Assembly: GCA_964453665.1 (NCBI GenBank)
Contig: CAYVQT010000005.1
Span: forward strand, 11,086-75,085
DNA: 64,000 nt
Direction of reading: 5' to 3'
Source of the DNA: DAOUTY01 sp964453665
Lineage (GTDB): Bacteria; Chloroflexota; Dehalococcoidia; SZUA-161
Part shown: piece after piece, positions 8,252-17,188 of the stretch
Position numbering within the stretch: the stretch's first letter is position 1
How the letters are laid out: each line of letters starts with the position of its first letter
Translations under genes and position numbers: made by a program
The notes under the pieces: model-generated
Seen by the model: only the letters and a program-made list of their open reading frames with translations
What the model was told of the DNA's origin: nothing
The model's database searches: none

Positions 8252-9320
8252 CGATAATCTGCTCCGAAACAAGTTCGGCTATGTCTTTCATATGCACATC
8301 GGATAGGACAGCTTTGCAGGTAGGGCATGCTGAAAGATATATATCGGCAGCGGTTATCTTGAGTTCAGCGGCTCGCATCATACTGACCTTGTCGGCGACT
8401 TCACGATTCCCAATTCTCGCTCCGGCCAGCCCGCCGCAGCAGTGTGTGTCCTCGCCTGAGTAAATTGGCTCCTTTATCTCAAGCCCCAGCGCGTCGAGGA
8501 CCTTTCTGGGAGCTTTGGTTATGCCCATATCGTTGGCAAGGATACAGGGATCGTGGAAGGTTGCCGTAGCATTTCGCCTCTTTAACTTTATTTTCCCTTC
8601 TTCGAGTAGGGCGTTAAGAAATTCGGTAGTGTGGATAAATTCTACATCGAGATCAACGCCTGCTTCATGGTACATCTCTGTCATCATTTTCATACAGGTG
8701 GGGCAGTCTGCGATAACCTTCCGCAGCTCTCTTTTTTCGAGTTCCCCTTTCATTTTCACCGCTGCTTTCCTGAACCCTTCTGTGTCTCCGGCATAATAGA
8801 GCGGTGCGCCGCAGCAGATATCGGCGCCGCCGAACTGGTGGACCTGCTCCCTGCTCGTTGAGACTATCCTGTCCATGGCCTTCAACAGCTCCTGATCATT
8901 GTATGCGGAGCAGGAAACGAAATAGCCGAGGTCGCCCGTTCCCTTTTGAATAAGCTGCCGCTCGCCGTGCGGATTGCCAAACTTCGTGAAGGTTTCCACT
9001 CGCTTCCTGGTCTCTTCCGGTAACATACCCTCCTGGAAAGCATGGCTCCGCCCTATCTGAATGAATTTCCTCAGGTCGTAGTTATCGTAGATACAGTGTA
9101 TTTTGCATGCCCCGCACATGGCGCTCTGGAACATCACCTCAAAGAAGCCCGGTTGATCTTCGAGTAATTCGTTCTCTTTGTATAGAATGAGACGTGCTAA
9201 TTTCTGTGGGGTGATCGTTTCCTTTCCCGTGGCGAGATACGTGGGGCAACTGTATTTACACATGTTTGCGCACATTGCGCAACTGGTGACCTTTTCCAGT
9301 TCCTTCTTATCTTCCATCAT
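8244..9320 (-). CDS. CCG-domain iron-sulfur protein (GlpC/GlcF/HdrD type)
   Basis: 358 residues. The N-terminus has two cysteine clusters: C14, C17, C21, C25-Pro, and C69, C72, C76; the second lacks the usual fourth cysteine-proline. Two C-terminal cysteine-rich CCG motifs follow (CCGAPLYYAG and CCGGLAGAR), the hallmark of GlpC, GlcF and heterodisulfide reductase subunits. It overlaps the FAD oxidase gene upstream by 14 nt and abuts the GlpA-like gene downstream. It likely carries electrons from one or both flavoenzymes toward quinone or a thiol/disulfide carrier. No membrane helix is apparent. Confidence 0.82.
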   Translation of the reverse strand: MMEDKKELEKVTSCAMCANMCKYSCPTYLATGKETITPQKLARLILYKENELLEDQPGFFEVMFQSAMCGACKIHCIYDNYDLRKFIQIGRSHAFQEGMLPEETRKRVETFTKFGNPHGERQLIQKGTGDLGYFVSCSAYNDQELLKAMDRIVSTSREQVHQFGGADICCGAPLYYAGDTEGFRKAAVKMKGELEKRELRKVIADCPTCMKMMTEMYHEAGVDLDVEFIHTTEFLNALLEEGKIKLKRRNATATFHDPCILANDMGITKAPRKVLDALGLEIKEPIYSGEDTHCCGGLAGARIGNREVADKVSMMRAAELKITAADIYLSACPTCKAVLSDVHMKDIAELVSEQIIDD

Positions 9321-10854
9321 CGACCAGTTTTCCTCTGTTCAGAACGCCATTCTGGTCAACGGCAAGTTTAATCCTGCGGAGCAGCTCAACCCCGCTGTCG
9401 CCCAGTTCCTTCCGCATAAACGGCTTTCTCCAGTATCCAATCCCGTGATGGTGGCTGATAGAGCCGTTGTTTTTTAGAGTGGCTTCCATGGCAGCAGTCC
9501 ATGTATCCTCGTAGTATCGGAACTGGTCTTTGGGGAAACCGGCGAACGTGATGTACAGGCAGGCTCCTTCGGGATAGAAATGCGAGAAATGACCTGAAAC
9601 CATCACCGAGCCATCAATTGCGGTCATTGAGGCTAGCATATCCTCATAGAGCTTCGCGGCGTCTTTAAATAAACAGGAGACCTCGATTGTGTCCACAACC
9701 GCCCCCTGCTGCATTATGACAGGGCCCAGGCCGATATCGAAACGTTTTTCGAGCCATATATTAGCAGGGTCCTCTCCCACGGGAACCCCGTCGTTTTCCT
9801 CAGCGATTCTTTTGATTACCTTGCTTTCAAGCTCCACGAAATCCGGCTCGCCTTCGGAGACGAAGATAACCGTTACTTTATTTCCTATTTCCGGGAAGTA
9901 CCTGTCGCTTTCAGCTTCGTCAAATATTCTTACCACTGCGGGCCTGGCATCGCCTCTCAGAATCTTCCGCACAACCTCCAGCGCTGCTCCAACAGAACGG
10001 AAAATAAACGATTGTTTCGCTGTCGCCTCCGGCAGGGGATGCACCGATACCATCGCCTTTGTCACAATGCCCAGAGTGCCTTCACCGCCCAGGAACAGGT
10101 CTTTCAGCGAAGGCCCCACCGAGCGCCTGGGGACCGGCCTGATATTGAGGAACTCCCCATCTGGCAGCACCACCTCCATTCCCAGGACCATGTCTTCGAT
10201 TTTCCCGTATTTTGTAGAAAACTGACCTGCGGCACGTGTAGAAATCCATCCCCCAAGGGTAGAACAGTACAGGGACTGGGGAATATTCCCCGGTGAATAG
10301 CCCCTGTAGTTCAGCTCCCGCTCCAGATTTGCTCCGATAATCCCTGCTTCAAGCTCGGCAACGAGCGATGTTTCATCCAGTGAGATAAACCTGTTCATTC
10401 TCTGGAGGTTCAGGATGGCGCTCCCGTCCGTGGGAATGGCGCCGCCGAGCACACCTGAACCACCACCGAATGGCGTGATATGCACCTTGTACTCATTGGC
10501 GCATCTCAGGATACCCTGTATCTCCTCACGGTTCCCGGGGGATATGACTGCGCAGGGAAGAGATGGCAAGCTGCCGTGCTGTGAGAGGAGCACCCCGTAC
10601 AGCCAGTAGTCGAGGCTGTAGGAAATAAGGTCGCATTCCTTTTCCGAGACATTCTCCTCGCCGACGATGCGTTTCACCTTTTCAATAAACCCGGGAGGCG
10701 CCGCCCCTTTTGGCGACAGATAGGTCTTTACAGTCATTGCCGTCGGTCGCTTTCCAGAATATGGGGTGCCGAAGAACTGAGTTTTTCCCAACCGCGTATG
10801 TTCATGCCCTATGCCTGGCGGTTTTCTGTCGCCATAGGGTATCACCTTTCCCAC
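9307..10854 (-). CDS. FAD-linked oxidase, alkyl-DHAP synthase/GlcD-like
   Basis: 515 residues from a GTG start; an ATG at 10737 (MTVKTYLSP) would trim 39 poorly conserved residues and may be the real start. It has an FAD_binding_4 core (HITPFGGGSGVLGG, then STLGGWISTRAAGQ) and a C-terminal FAD-oxidase domain. The GSISHHHGIGYWRK stretch is reminiscent of alkyl-dihydroxyacetone-phosphate synthases, which use a His-rich active site, while general D-lactate/glycolate oxidases share the rest of the fold. First gene of the glycerol unit, overlapping the CCG protein. Function could be an ether-lipid step or 2-hydroxyacid oxidation coupled to the CCG protein; the sequence leaves both open. Confidence 0.72.
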   Translation of the reverse strand: MGKVIPYGDRKPPGIGHEHTRLGKTQFFGTPYSGKRPTAMTVKTYLSPKGAAPPGFIEKVKRIVGEENVSEKECDLISYSLDYWLYGVLLSQHGSLPSLPCAVISPGNREEIQGILRCANEYKVHITPFGGGSGVLGGAIPTDGSAILNLQRMNRFISLDETSLVAELEAGIIGANLERELNYRGYSPGNIPQSLYCSTLGGWISTRAAGQFSTKYGKIEDMVLGMEVVLPDGEFLNIRPVPRRSVGPSLKDLFLGGEGTLGIVTKAMVSVHPLPEATAKQSFIFRSVGAALEVVRKILRGDARPAVVRIFDEAESDRYFPEIGNKVTVIFVSEGEPDFVELESKVIKRIAEENDGVPVGEDPANIWLEKRFDIGLGPVIMQQGAVVDTIEVSCLFKDAAKLYEDMLASMTAIDGSVMVSGHFSHFYPEGACLYITFAGFPKDQFRYYEDTWTAAMEATLKNNGSISHHHGIGYWRKPFMRKELGDSGVELLRRIKLAVDQNGVLNRGKLVDDGR

Positions 10855-11112
10855 AGGTTATCAAGCATGTTCAGACTGCAAACCTGATTCTTCCTTTCGG
10901 GACTTTTTGTTTTATTCCAAATGTTGCATGTACTCTTCGGACGTAGGAGTTTTCTTGACAGGTGAGCACTGACTCGGGAGGGGAGAAAGGAGTAACTCAC
11001 GAAATCATCCTTTAGGCAACTAAGTCTATTAAGCCCTTGGTGAGAAATGCGTCGCTCGTATCGCGGCGTATGCTAAAGATGTAGCAAGGAGCCTTTTACC
11101 CTATTTGAGCGC

Positions 11113-12795
11113 TTACTGCGCCTTCGTCTTCTTAATCTCTTCTTCTCTCAGCGCTCTCTTGAATATCTTATCTGTTACGGTCAGGGGCAGCTCATCTACG
11201 AACTCGATGTATTTAGGAACAGCATAGGCGTCGAGCCTGTCCTTACAGTAGGCGATGATATCATCGGCAGTGAGCTTGCCCTTATAGTCCTCCCTCGGCC
11301 TGATAAAAGCCTTTATCCTCTCGCTGCCCGGGCGCTCGGGGTCTGGTATGCCCACCGAAGCAGCCATGGCGACCCCGGGGCATTTAAACAAAACCTCGTC
11401 GACCTCTGTTGTGTAGACCTTATACCCCGAGATATTTGCCATGTCCTTGACACGGTCCTCAAGAACAAAGTAACCGTCCTCATCCATTCTGCCGATATCA
11501 CCGGTATGGAGCCAGCCGTTGTCCAATCCGCTGCCAGGCGTTGGCCAGTACCCCTTCATCATCTGGGGAGCGCGAATGAGTATCTCGCCGCTTTCGCCCG
11601 CACCAAGCTCCTCGCCTGACTCCAGGTCGACTATTTTAACCTCTGTATCGGGGATAGGCAGGCCTATACCCAGTTTCTCCTTGGCAACGAAGCCGGTTAT
11701 CTTGGAGAAGCACGAGAGATTGGCATGGGTGATGGGCCCGCATTCGGTGAGACCATAGCCTTCGGTTACCGGCATCATGGTATCCCGTTTGATGGCATTG
11801 AAGGTCTCCTCGGGAAGAGGGGCGGCACCTGACAGGAACATGATAGGCAGTCTGCCCACTTCATCCTCGGCTATCCGCATTAGGTGAGTGGGAACAACAT
11901 CGACCAGCAGGGGGCGGTGCTCCTTCATAAGGGCTATAGCCTGGCGAATATCCCGGGGGTCGGAAACCAGCAGCACTCGCATTCCCAAGGCAATGCTGGC
12001 TTGTACCCCAATGTGTCCCCACGAGTGGAATATGGGAATGACTATCTCCGAGGCGGCCTTCCCTTTGACCCCCGGCCATAATGGTTCAAGTATCCACATA
12101 AACTGATATACGTTGCAGGCCCTGTTGAAGTGGGTCAGCATTACCCCTTTTGGTACTCCTGTGGCCCCGCCGGTGAAGGAAAGGTAGGCCAGATCCTCCT
12201 CAGGATCGATGTCAACTTGAGGGGGTTTTGGTTCGTGCTCTGCTATAAGGTCTTTGAACTGATAGGCACCTGATACTTTTTTTACCTCTGGCTCCCTGGT
12301 AGAGTAGTCCATATGTGACGTAACTATTACATTCTTGAGTTTCGTTTTATCCTTTGCAGAGAGCACTCGACTGGCGGCCTTGGTTGAACAGATTACTGTC
12401 TCCGCTCCTGATTCGCCTATCTCATATTCCAGGTCGTGTACTTTGTGCAGATGGCTACAGGGCACGAGGGCAGCCCCTGTCTTCGATACAGCGTAATCTG
12501 TGATGATGAACTGCGGGCAATTTGGCAGGACGGTGACTACTTTGTCCCCCTTCTTCACCCCCAATCCGGCGAGGGCATTCGCGAACTTGTCTACGAGAGT
12601 CCTCAGCTCGCTGTACTTCATTCTATTTCCCAGGAACTCGATTGCGACCTGGCCGGGATACGCGTCGGCTGAGTCATCGAGGAACTTGTGCATGGGTACC
12701 CTGGGGTACGGTTCAAGGCTCTTCTTCAGAGGGTAAGGCCCCAGCTTATAATGATTAAGCCAGGGCTTATCACTTCCCTTTATCTTCTCTGTCAT
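11113..12795 (-). CDS. AMP-forming acyl-CoA synthetase
   Basis: 560 residues with the ANL superfamily signatures in order: P-loop-like YLSFTGGATGVPKGV (near residue 210), GYGLTECGP, GWLHTGDIGRMDEDGYF and the hinge EDRVKDMANISGYKV, ending in KIFKRALREEE. It activates a carboxylic acid to acyl-AMP and then acyl-CoA in the cytoplasm. Length and motifs fit medium- to long-chain fatty acid ligases; chain length cannot be read from sequence. The AAAGGA ribosome site lies close to the ATG. Its upstream region holds a nested dyad (12844-12890) that could be the operator of a fatty-acid-responsive repressor. Confidence 0.88.
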   Translation of the reverse strand: MTEKIKGSDKPWLNHYKLGPYPLKKSLEPYPRVPMHKFLDDSADAYPGQVAIEFLGNRMKYSELRTLVDKFANALAGLGVKKGDKVVTVLPNCPQFIITDYAVSKTGAALVPCSHLHKVHDLEYEIGESGAETVICSTKAASRVLSAKDKTKLKNVIVTSHMDYSTREPEVKKVSGAYQFKDLIAEHEPKPPQVDIDPEEDLAYLSFTGGATGVPKGVMLTHFNRACNVYQFMWILEPLWPGVKGKAASEIVIPIFHSWGHIGVQASIALGMRVLLVSDPRDIRQAIALMKEHRPLLVDVVPTHLMRIAEDEVGRLPIMFLSGAAPLPEETFNAIKRDTMMPVTEGYGLTECGPITHANLSCFSKITGFVAKEKLGIGLPIPDTEVKIVDLESGEELGAGESGEILIRAPQMMKGYWPTPGSGLDNGWLHTGDIGRMDEDGYFVLEDRVKDMANISGYKVYTTEVDEVLFKCPGVAMAASVGIPDPERPGSERIKAFIRPREDYKGKLTADDIIAYCKDRLDAYAVPKYIEFVDELPLTVTDKIFKRALREEEIKKTKAQ

Positions 12796-12843
12796 TGGAG
12801 GTCCTTTCTGTCACTTCCGTATATCAGGGGTATGACCTTCAAA

Positions 12844-12890
12844 TTGGTTGATTTCTACATGATTGTACAACAAATTGTTACTTCAACCAA
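12844..12890. promoter_or_regulatory. Nested dyad, candidate operator between acyl-CoA ligase and histidine kinase
   Basis: An 8-bp arm TTGGTTGA at 12844-12851 is matched exactly by TCAACCAA at 12883-12890. The perfect palindrome TTGTACAA lies at 12863-12870, with almost the same centre. Two concentric dyads in a divergent intergenic region suggest a dimer- or tetramer-binding site. It lies 49 nt upstream of the acyl-CoA synthetase start. Confidence 0.4.
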
Positions 12891-13014
12891 CATGGTTGCT
12901 GTGTCTGGCTTTGGTTGCGGAAGAGAGCGCAATGAAAGCACTGTTCGTGCAACTGCCTCTTTCTTGGCGGTCGCAGTACCATTTTACTATCTGTAGTCGA
13001 GCGAAAGGACCATT

Positions 13015-14742
13015 GTGCGCAATATGGTGGGTATGCTAGTGTCCGATTGTATGACAGTCAAGGATTATCTCATTCTTGGTGAGAGACTTGATTGCAGAGA
13101 TGGGTTTTTCGGCGAAGTCAGACTGGGAACGGTGCTGGTCGAATTAACGAGGATGGGGGGAAAATACTGTTCAAGGTGTTCCCCCTCACTTGTTGACATA
13201 ACTACATATAAGAAGGTAGACAAAATGCATAAAGAATCTGAAGAGAACTTCGGGCGCTTTTTGGAGGAAATGAATGACTGCTACTGTGTAGTCCAGGGGT
13301 CAAAAGTGGTCTTCGCCAACGAAAGAGGCGCTCAGATGTTTGGATACCAACGGGATGAGGTTATTGGCAGGGACATTCAGGAATTTCTACCATCGCACAT
13401 AGTGAAGGGGTTAAGAGAAACACATATAAAGAGAAGGCGCGGCGAAAGTGTACCGCCGCAGTATCAGGCGACGTTAATAAGGAAAGATGGAACAGCTTGT
13501 CCCGTCGAGTTTGGGGCAAGGGTTATCGAGTATGCGGGCAAGCCTGCGATCTCGCTTGTTACCAGAGATATTACAGAGCGGAAGCGGATAGAGGAAGCAC
13601 TCCGCGAGAGCGAGGCGCGCTTCCGGACAGTTTTTAGAGGAGCGGCGATAGGCATAGCGCTCGTGGATATTAATGGAAAGCCCCTGGAGATCAATCCTGC
13701 ATTAGAGCGGATGCTTGGTTACAGCCCGGAAGAGATTGGCAGCATGGTTGTGTCTGATTACCTCTATCCTGAGGACGCGATGACAGACGCGTGGCTTTTC
13801 CGGGAAATGGTGGCAGGTAAGAGAGACCAATACGATATTGAGAAGCGTTATACCCGAAAGGACGGAGGGATAGTCTGGGCCCGCCAGAGCCTCTCTCTCG
13901 TTCGGGATGCTGAAGGCAAGCCTGAGTTCATCATCGCAATGATGGAAGATATTACTGAGCGGAGGCGGGCAGAAGAAGAGAGACAGAAGCTGGAGCAGCA
14001 GCTTCAACTTGCGGGAAGACTGGCTGCTGTCGGTGAGCTGGCAGCAGGTGTTGCACACGAATTGAACAATCCCCTTACTGCGATACAAGCCTTTGCTCAG
14101 TTTCTCTCAGCAAAGGAAGGCCTGGATGCTGCCGTGCAAAAAGATGTCGAGACTATATACAGGGAGGCGTGTCGCGCTACCAGAATCACCGGCAATTTGC
14201 TTTCCTTTGCCTGCAGGCATGAGCCCGAGACACAACCTATCTGTATAAACGAGACCCTTAGTAAAAGTCTGGAACTTCATGATTATCAGATGAAACTGCG
14301 TAACATAGAGATATTGCCAGAGCTTGCCCCTGACCTGCCGATGAGTATGGCTGACCCTCATCAGATGCATCAGGTTTTCGTTAACATCATCACCAACGCG
14401 GAGCAGGCTATGACCGAAGCCCACGGCAAAGGAAAGCTTAGGGTCAGAACGCAAAAGGCGGGCAAAATGGTTCGGATAAGTTTTATTGACGATGGCCCTG
14501 GTATTTCGGAAGAGAATCTCAGAAGGGTATTTGACCCCTTTTTCACCACCAAGGATGTAGGACAGGGAACTGGACTCGGGCTCAGCATCTGCTACGGTAT
14601 CGTTCAGGACCACGATGGCCATATTTATGCCAGGAGTAAGCTCGGCAAAGGTACGACCTTTGTGGTAGAGATACCCATGGTTACGGAAGGCCAGCTTGTC
14701 GCAGAATCGAACAGCTTTACCGGGACTCGGAGTGTCTACTGA
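13015..14742 (+). CDS. PAS-PAS sensor histidine kinase
   Basis: 575 residues from a GTG start with an AAAGGA site; ATG 13225 with AAGAAGG upstream is an alternative and would remove 70 residues with no recognisable domain. Two PAS domains follow (about 78-195 and 200-325), each ending in a DITER-type linker. The phosphoacceptor region is VAHELNNPLTAI with the histidine at residue 348. The HATPase domain has an N-box near NIITNAEQAM, then DDGPGI, the F-box FDPFFTTK and GTGLGLSICYGI. No membrane helix is seen, so the sensor is cytoplasmic. No response regulator lies beside it, making it an orphan kinase in this window. Confidence 0.88.
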   Translation: MRNMVGMLVSDCMTVKDYLILGERLDCRDGFFGEVRLGTVLVELTRMGGKYCSRCSPSLVDITTYKKVDKMHKESEENFGRFLEEMNDCYCVVQGSKVVFANERGAQMFGYQRDEVIGRDIQEFLPSHIVKGLRETHIKRRRGESVPPQYQATLIRKDGTACPVEFGARVIEYAGKPAISLVTRDITERKRIEEALRESEARFRTVFRGAAIGIALVDINGKPLEINPALERMLGYSPEEIGSMVVSDYLYPEDAMTDAWLFREMVAGKRDQYDIEKRYTRKDGGIVWARQSLSLVRDAEGKPEFIIAMMEDITERRRAEEERQKLEQQLQLAGRLAAVGELAAGVAHELNNPLTAIQAFAQFLSAKEGLDAAVQKDVETIYREACRATRITGNLLSFACRHEPETQPICINETLSKSLELHDYQMKLRNIEILPELAPDLPMSMADPHQMHQVFVNIITNAEQAMTEAHGKGKLRVRTQKAGKMVRISFIDDGPGISEENLRRVFDPFFTTKDVGQGTGLGLSICYGIVQDHDGHIYARSKLGKGTTFVVEIPMVTEGQLVAESNSFTGTRSVY

Positions 14743-14888
14743 AGACGAGGCGAGGGCAGTGGGGTTGCCTGTTATTTATCTTGCTGGAAAACCTTGAATG
14801 TGTATACATGACGTTACGAAGGCTGAAAGATAATGTGCAATACCCTCGACCACCTTTGGACCGGGCTTTCAATTTCTCATCAATATTA

Positions 14889-15506
14889 TTATGATGTATT
14901 TTCCTTATCTTCGGTGTGAGTAACGCTGTGGGCGGATTCGGTGGAATTTTTGTGTTTCTGCCTCATCTCTTCGAGGCGCTCCTGATAGTGGGAATCGAGA
15001 TTCTGTCGGATTTGCTTCCATTCCGGAGAGGTCTCAAGGGCCGGCTGAACCGCGGAGCCGGATATTCCCTTTGACTCCAATTCATTCCGCTTGGCTGTCT
15101 CTAGCGCACTCAGATTCTCATGCCTGGCCTTTTCAATAGCACTCTCATATTCCTGGATGAGGTCTCTGATGCTCTGTACAATTCCGGAGTCTCCAGGTAG
15201 CTGCTGGATGGCGTTTAGTATCTTGTCGTTCCTCTCAACAGGCACCACGTCAATTCTATCTAAGAGATGATTGAGTAGATGGTGGCTGGTAATGTGCCGG
15301 TCTTGCTCTGCGCGTCCGGCCAGTTCTATCTCAATATCTCGAAGAGGCAATCCGTTCAGGTAGCGTTCTGCTAATGCTTCTCCCGCTGCCGCAAGTTCCT
15401 CGTTCTTTAATCTCTGTTTTTCATCTTCAGATAGCGCACCCAGCCTTTGGGCTTTCTCCAAAGCGATCTCCAGTGCGCTTTTTATCTTGTCGTCATTGCC
15501 CGGCAT
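14889..15506 (-). CDS. Hypothetical charged coiled-coil protein
   Basis: 205 residues, strongly charged, mostly helical by eye, without membrane segments, signal peptide or cysteine motifs. Long heptad-like stretches occur around residues 1-60 and 115-200. It begins 58 nt after the stop of the metallo-hydrolase gene on the same strand, so the two are probably cotranscribed. I do not recognise the family. The His-rich segment near residue 93 (ITSHHLLNHLLDRI) is the only distinctive local feature. Confidence 0.6.
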   Translation of the reverse strand: MPGNDDKIKSALEIALEKAQRLGALSEDEKQRLKNEELAAAGEALAERYLNGLPLRDIEIELAGRAEQDRHITSHHLLNHLLDRIDVVPVERNDKILNAIQQLPGDSGIVQSIRDLIQEYESAIEKARHENLSALETAKRNELESKGISGSAVQPALETSPEWKQIRQNLDSHYQERLEEMRQKHKNSTESAHSVTHTEDKENTS

Positions 15507-15564
15507 GCTACTCGCCTCCCATTCATGCAGGCGCTGACATTGGCTAAGCCTGCAGTGGCAGTAA

Positions 15565-16308
15565 TTAGAGATAGGGGAAAATGTGTTTTCTTATAAGCTC
15601 GAAGTTGCGCTTTATCTCATCAGCGCCCACTATGATTCCGGGGCTGCCGTATTGATGACCGGTTAGTAAATATTCGATTTCCAATTGCGCAACCCTCTCT
15701 ATGCTCTCCTTGAGCAACTGGGCGTTGCCGCCCGGAATGTCTACCCGCCCGGTACTGCCGTAAAAAATCAGGTCTCCGCCCATGAAAACCTTTGCCTTCG
15801 GCCAATAAATGGATATGTGACCTTGCGAGTGGCCGGGGGTAAGCATTATTTGGGCGATTAAATCTTGCCCGAGACGCAACTCGCCCTCCGTGAGGTAGAA
15901 ATCCGGGTTAAGTTCTGGGAACTCGAAGCCCATTTGTTTGAGTGCGTTTGCCATTTCACCGCCCGCCAGCTTGAGAAAGTCGTCATCACCCCTGCCAATG
16001 GCGACCTGCGCTCCGCTCATTCTCCTGATTGATTCAGATGCTCCGTAATGGTCTGGATGCGCATGAGTATTAAGTATTAGACCTACGTCTTCTATCTCTA
16101 TTCCATCTTTACGCATCTCGGAAATCAGCCGGTCCAGGCAATTCTGCCTGGCCTCATTAGTTACCATTCCCGGGTCTACTAGGACGTGTTTGTCTTCAGG
16201 AAGGGCTTTCGCCACGAGGTAAGAGTTGCAGTTGTTGCCATACGTCTGCAATTCGCTCATGTTAACGCCCGGCCAAAGATAGGCATAGAAGTTATCTACC
16301 AGGTTCAA
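15565..16308 (-). CDS. MBL-fold metallo-hydrolase
   Basis: 247 residues. The metal-binding motif THAHPDH gives H82, H84, D86 and H87; further ligands are supplied by TPGHSQGH, GGDLIF and the LLTGHQYG segment. This is the full metallo-beta-lactamase ligand set for a two-metal site. Likely hydrolase of a thioester, lactone or similar bond; the subfamily is not clear. An upstream minus-strand promoter with a perfect TATAAT (16346-16351) fits. The neighbouring coiled-coil gene is downstream on the same strand. Confidence 0.82.
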   Translation of the reverse strand: MNLVDNFYAYLWPGVNMSELQTYGNNCNSYLVAKALPEDKHVLVDPGMVTNEARQNCLDRLISEMRKDGIEIEDVGLILNTHAHPDHYGASESIRRMSGAQVAIGRGDDDFLKLAGGEMANALKQMGFEFPELNPDFYLTEGELRLGQDLIAQIMLTPGHSQGHISIYWPKAKVFMGGDLIFYGSTGRVDIPGGNAQLLKESIERVAQLEIEYLLTGHQYGSPGIIVGADEIKRNFELIRKHIFPYL

Positions 16309-16345
16309 CTCGCCCCCTATTTTTAGAATTATTCTGTTGAGATGA

Positions 16346-16375
16346 ATTATAACATCAGGACGGCAAGGAAGTCAG
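16346..16375 (-). promoter_or_regulatory. Sigma-70-like promoter for MBL hydrolase
   Basis: Read on the minus strand, TATAAT lies at 16351-16346 and CTGACT at 16375-16370, 18 nt apart. The initiation point would fall close to 16338, about 30 nt before the ATG. Confidence 0.4.
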
Positions 16376-16425
16376 CAGTTCGGTATAACTGGCGAGAAAA
16401 ATCCAAAATTGCACATCCCGGTTGC

Positions 16426-16454
16426 TTGACAAAAGCCAGCCCGCGAATTAAAGT
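16426..16454 (+). promoter_or_regulatory. Sigma-70-like promoter for LuxR-type gene
   Basis: A perfect TTGACA at 16426-16431 is followed after 17 nt by TAAAGT at 16449-16454. It lies 42 nt upstream of the LuxR-type ATG and diverges from the MBL promoter. Confidence 0.45.
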
Positions 16455-16495
16455 TTGCGTTGTCTGATTGTCCCAGTTCGGTAGCTTGATAGACT

Positions 16496-16855
16496 ATGGT
16501 AGAGCAACAGGACAATGTGCTAACTCAAAGGGAGCGAGAGGTACTTGCTCTCGTTGGCCGCGGGCTGACCAATCAGGAGATTGCTGAACGCCTGTTTACA
16601 TCCACCAGTACGGTCAAGCTGTGCCTGCACCACTCATGCCGCAAGCTCGGGGCACGAAACAGGGCACAGGCGGTCATCTTAGCCCTGAAGCGGGGAGCCT
16701 TTGATACTCAGGACATGTATTCCCTCGATGAATTAGCGGACCTGCTTGCTTCCTTGGGACCGGAGACGATAGAGAAAGTAGCCCAACTGCTGAAACGACG
16801 GCTCGGTCAGGGACAGCCCTTGTCAGACGTCGGACAACTCATGGGATCCTCATGA
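16496..16855 (+). CDS. Small LuxR-type DNA-binding regulator
   Basis: 119 residues. Residues 8-65 form a LuxR/FixJ helix-turn-helix: LTQREREVLALVGRGLTNQE, then IAERLFTSTSTVK and a recognition helix with RNRAQAV. No receiver or ligand domain precedes it, so it consists of the output domain plus a helical C-terminal tail of about 50 residues. It precedes the CoA-transferase/AOR unit by 333 nt and may control it, which is inference from position. The orphan histidine kinase at 13015 has no direct way to phosphorylate it, since there is no receiver aspartate domain. Confidence 0.82.
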   Translation: MVEQQDNVLTQREREVLALVGRGLTNQEIAERLFTSTSTVKLCLHHSCRKLGARNRAQAVILALKRGAFDTQDMYSLDELADLLASLGPETIEKVAQLLKRRLGQGQPLSDVGQLMGSS

Positions 16856-17188
16856 CGATTGATTTTCCCCGCAGGTTCCTTTATTCCCACACGGTTATCT
16901 GATCTTTCGGTTTGCCTTACGGTATTATAGGAGAATGCGCAATTCGGCCCTATCTTACGGCGGGGTCTTAATCGACTCCAGTCCCTCCTGCCGAGGGAGC
17001 GGAAAACTAATCTAAAGTTGGTCGGAAATACTTGAAAAAGGCGTTTTATTATAGTACCTTACCTTTCACAATGACTTCTGTTCTTCAGGGGAAGCTGATG
17101 TTCAAACTTCACCCTCTGCTCCCACTGCGAGTTTGTTCGTGTAAAAGAACCCTTTTATAGCGATTTCCGTTGATAAGGTGAGTGGTAA
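16856..17188. other. 333-nt non-coding stretch before the CoA-transferase unit
   Basis: No convincing frame on either strand. An AT-rich segment with TATTAT/TATAGT at 17047-17055 could be a -10 element for the downstream unit. The only candidate -35 (TTGAAA at 17032) is too close, so I do not call a promoter. No strong terminator hairpin is seen after the LuxR-type gene. Confidence 0.5.

Noticed and set aside
16856..17188. Promoter TTGAAA/TATAGT for the CoA-transferase unit
   Set aside because: The spacing is only 12 nt and no better -35 was found.
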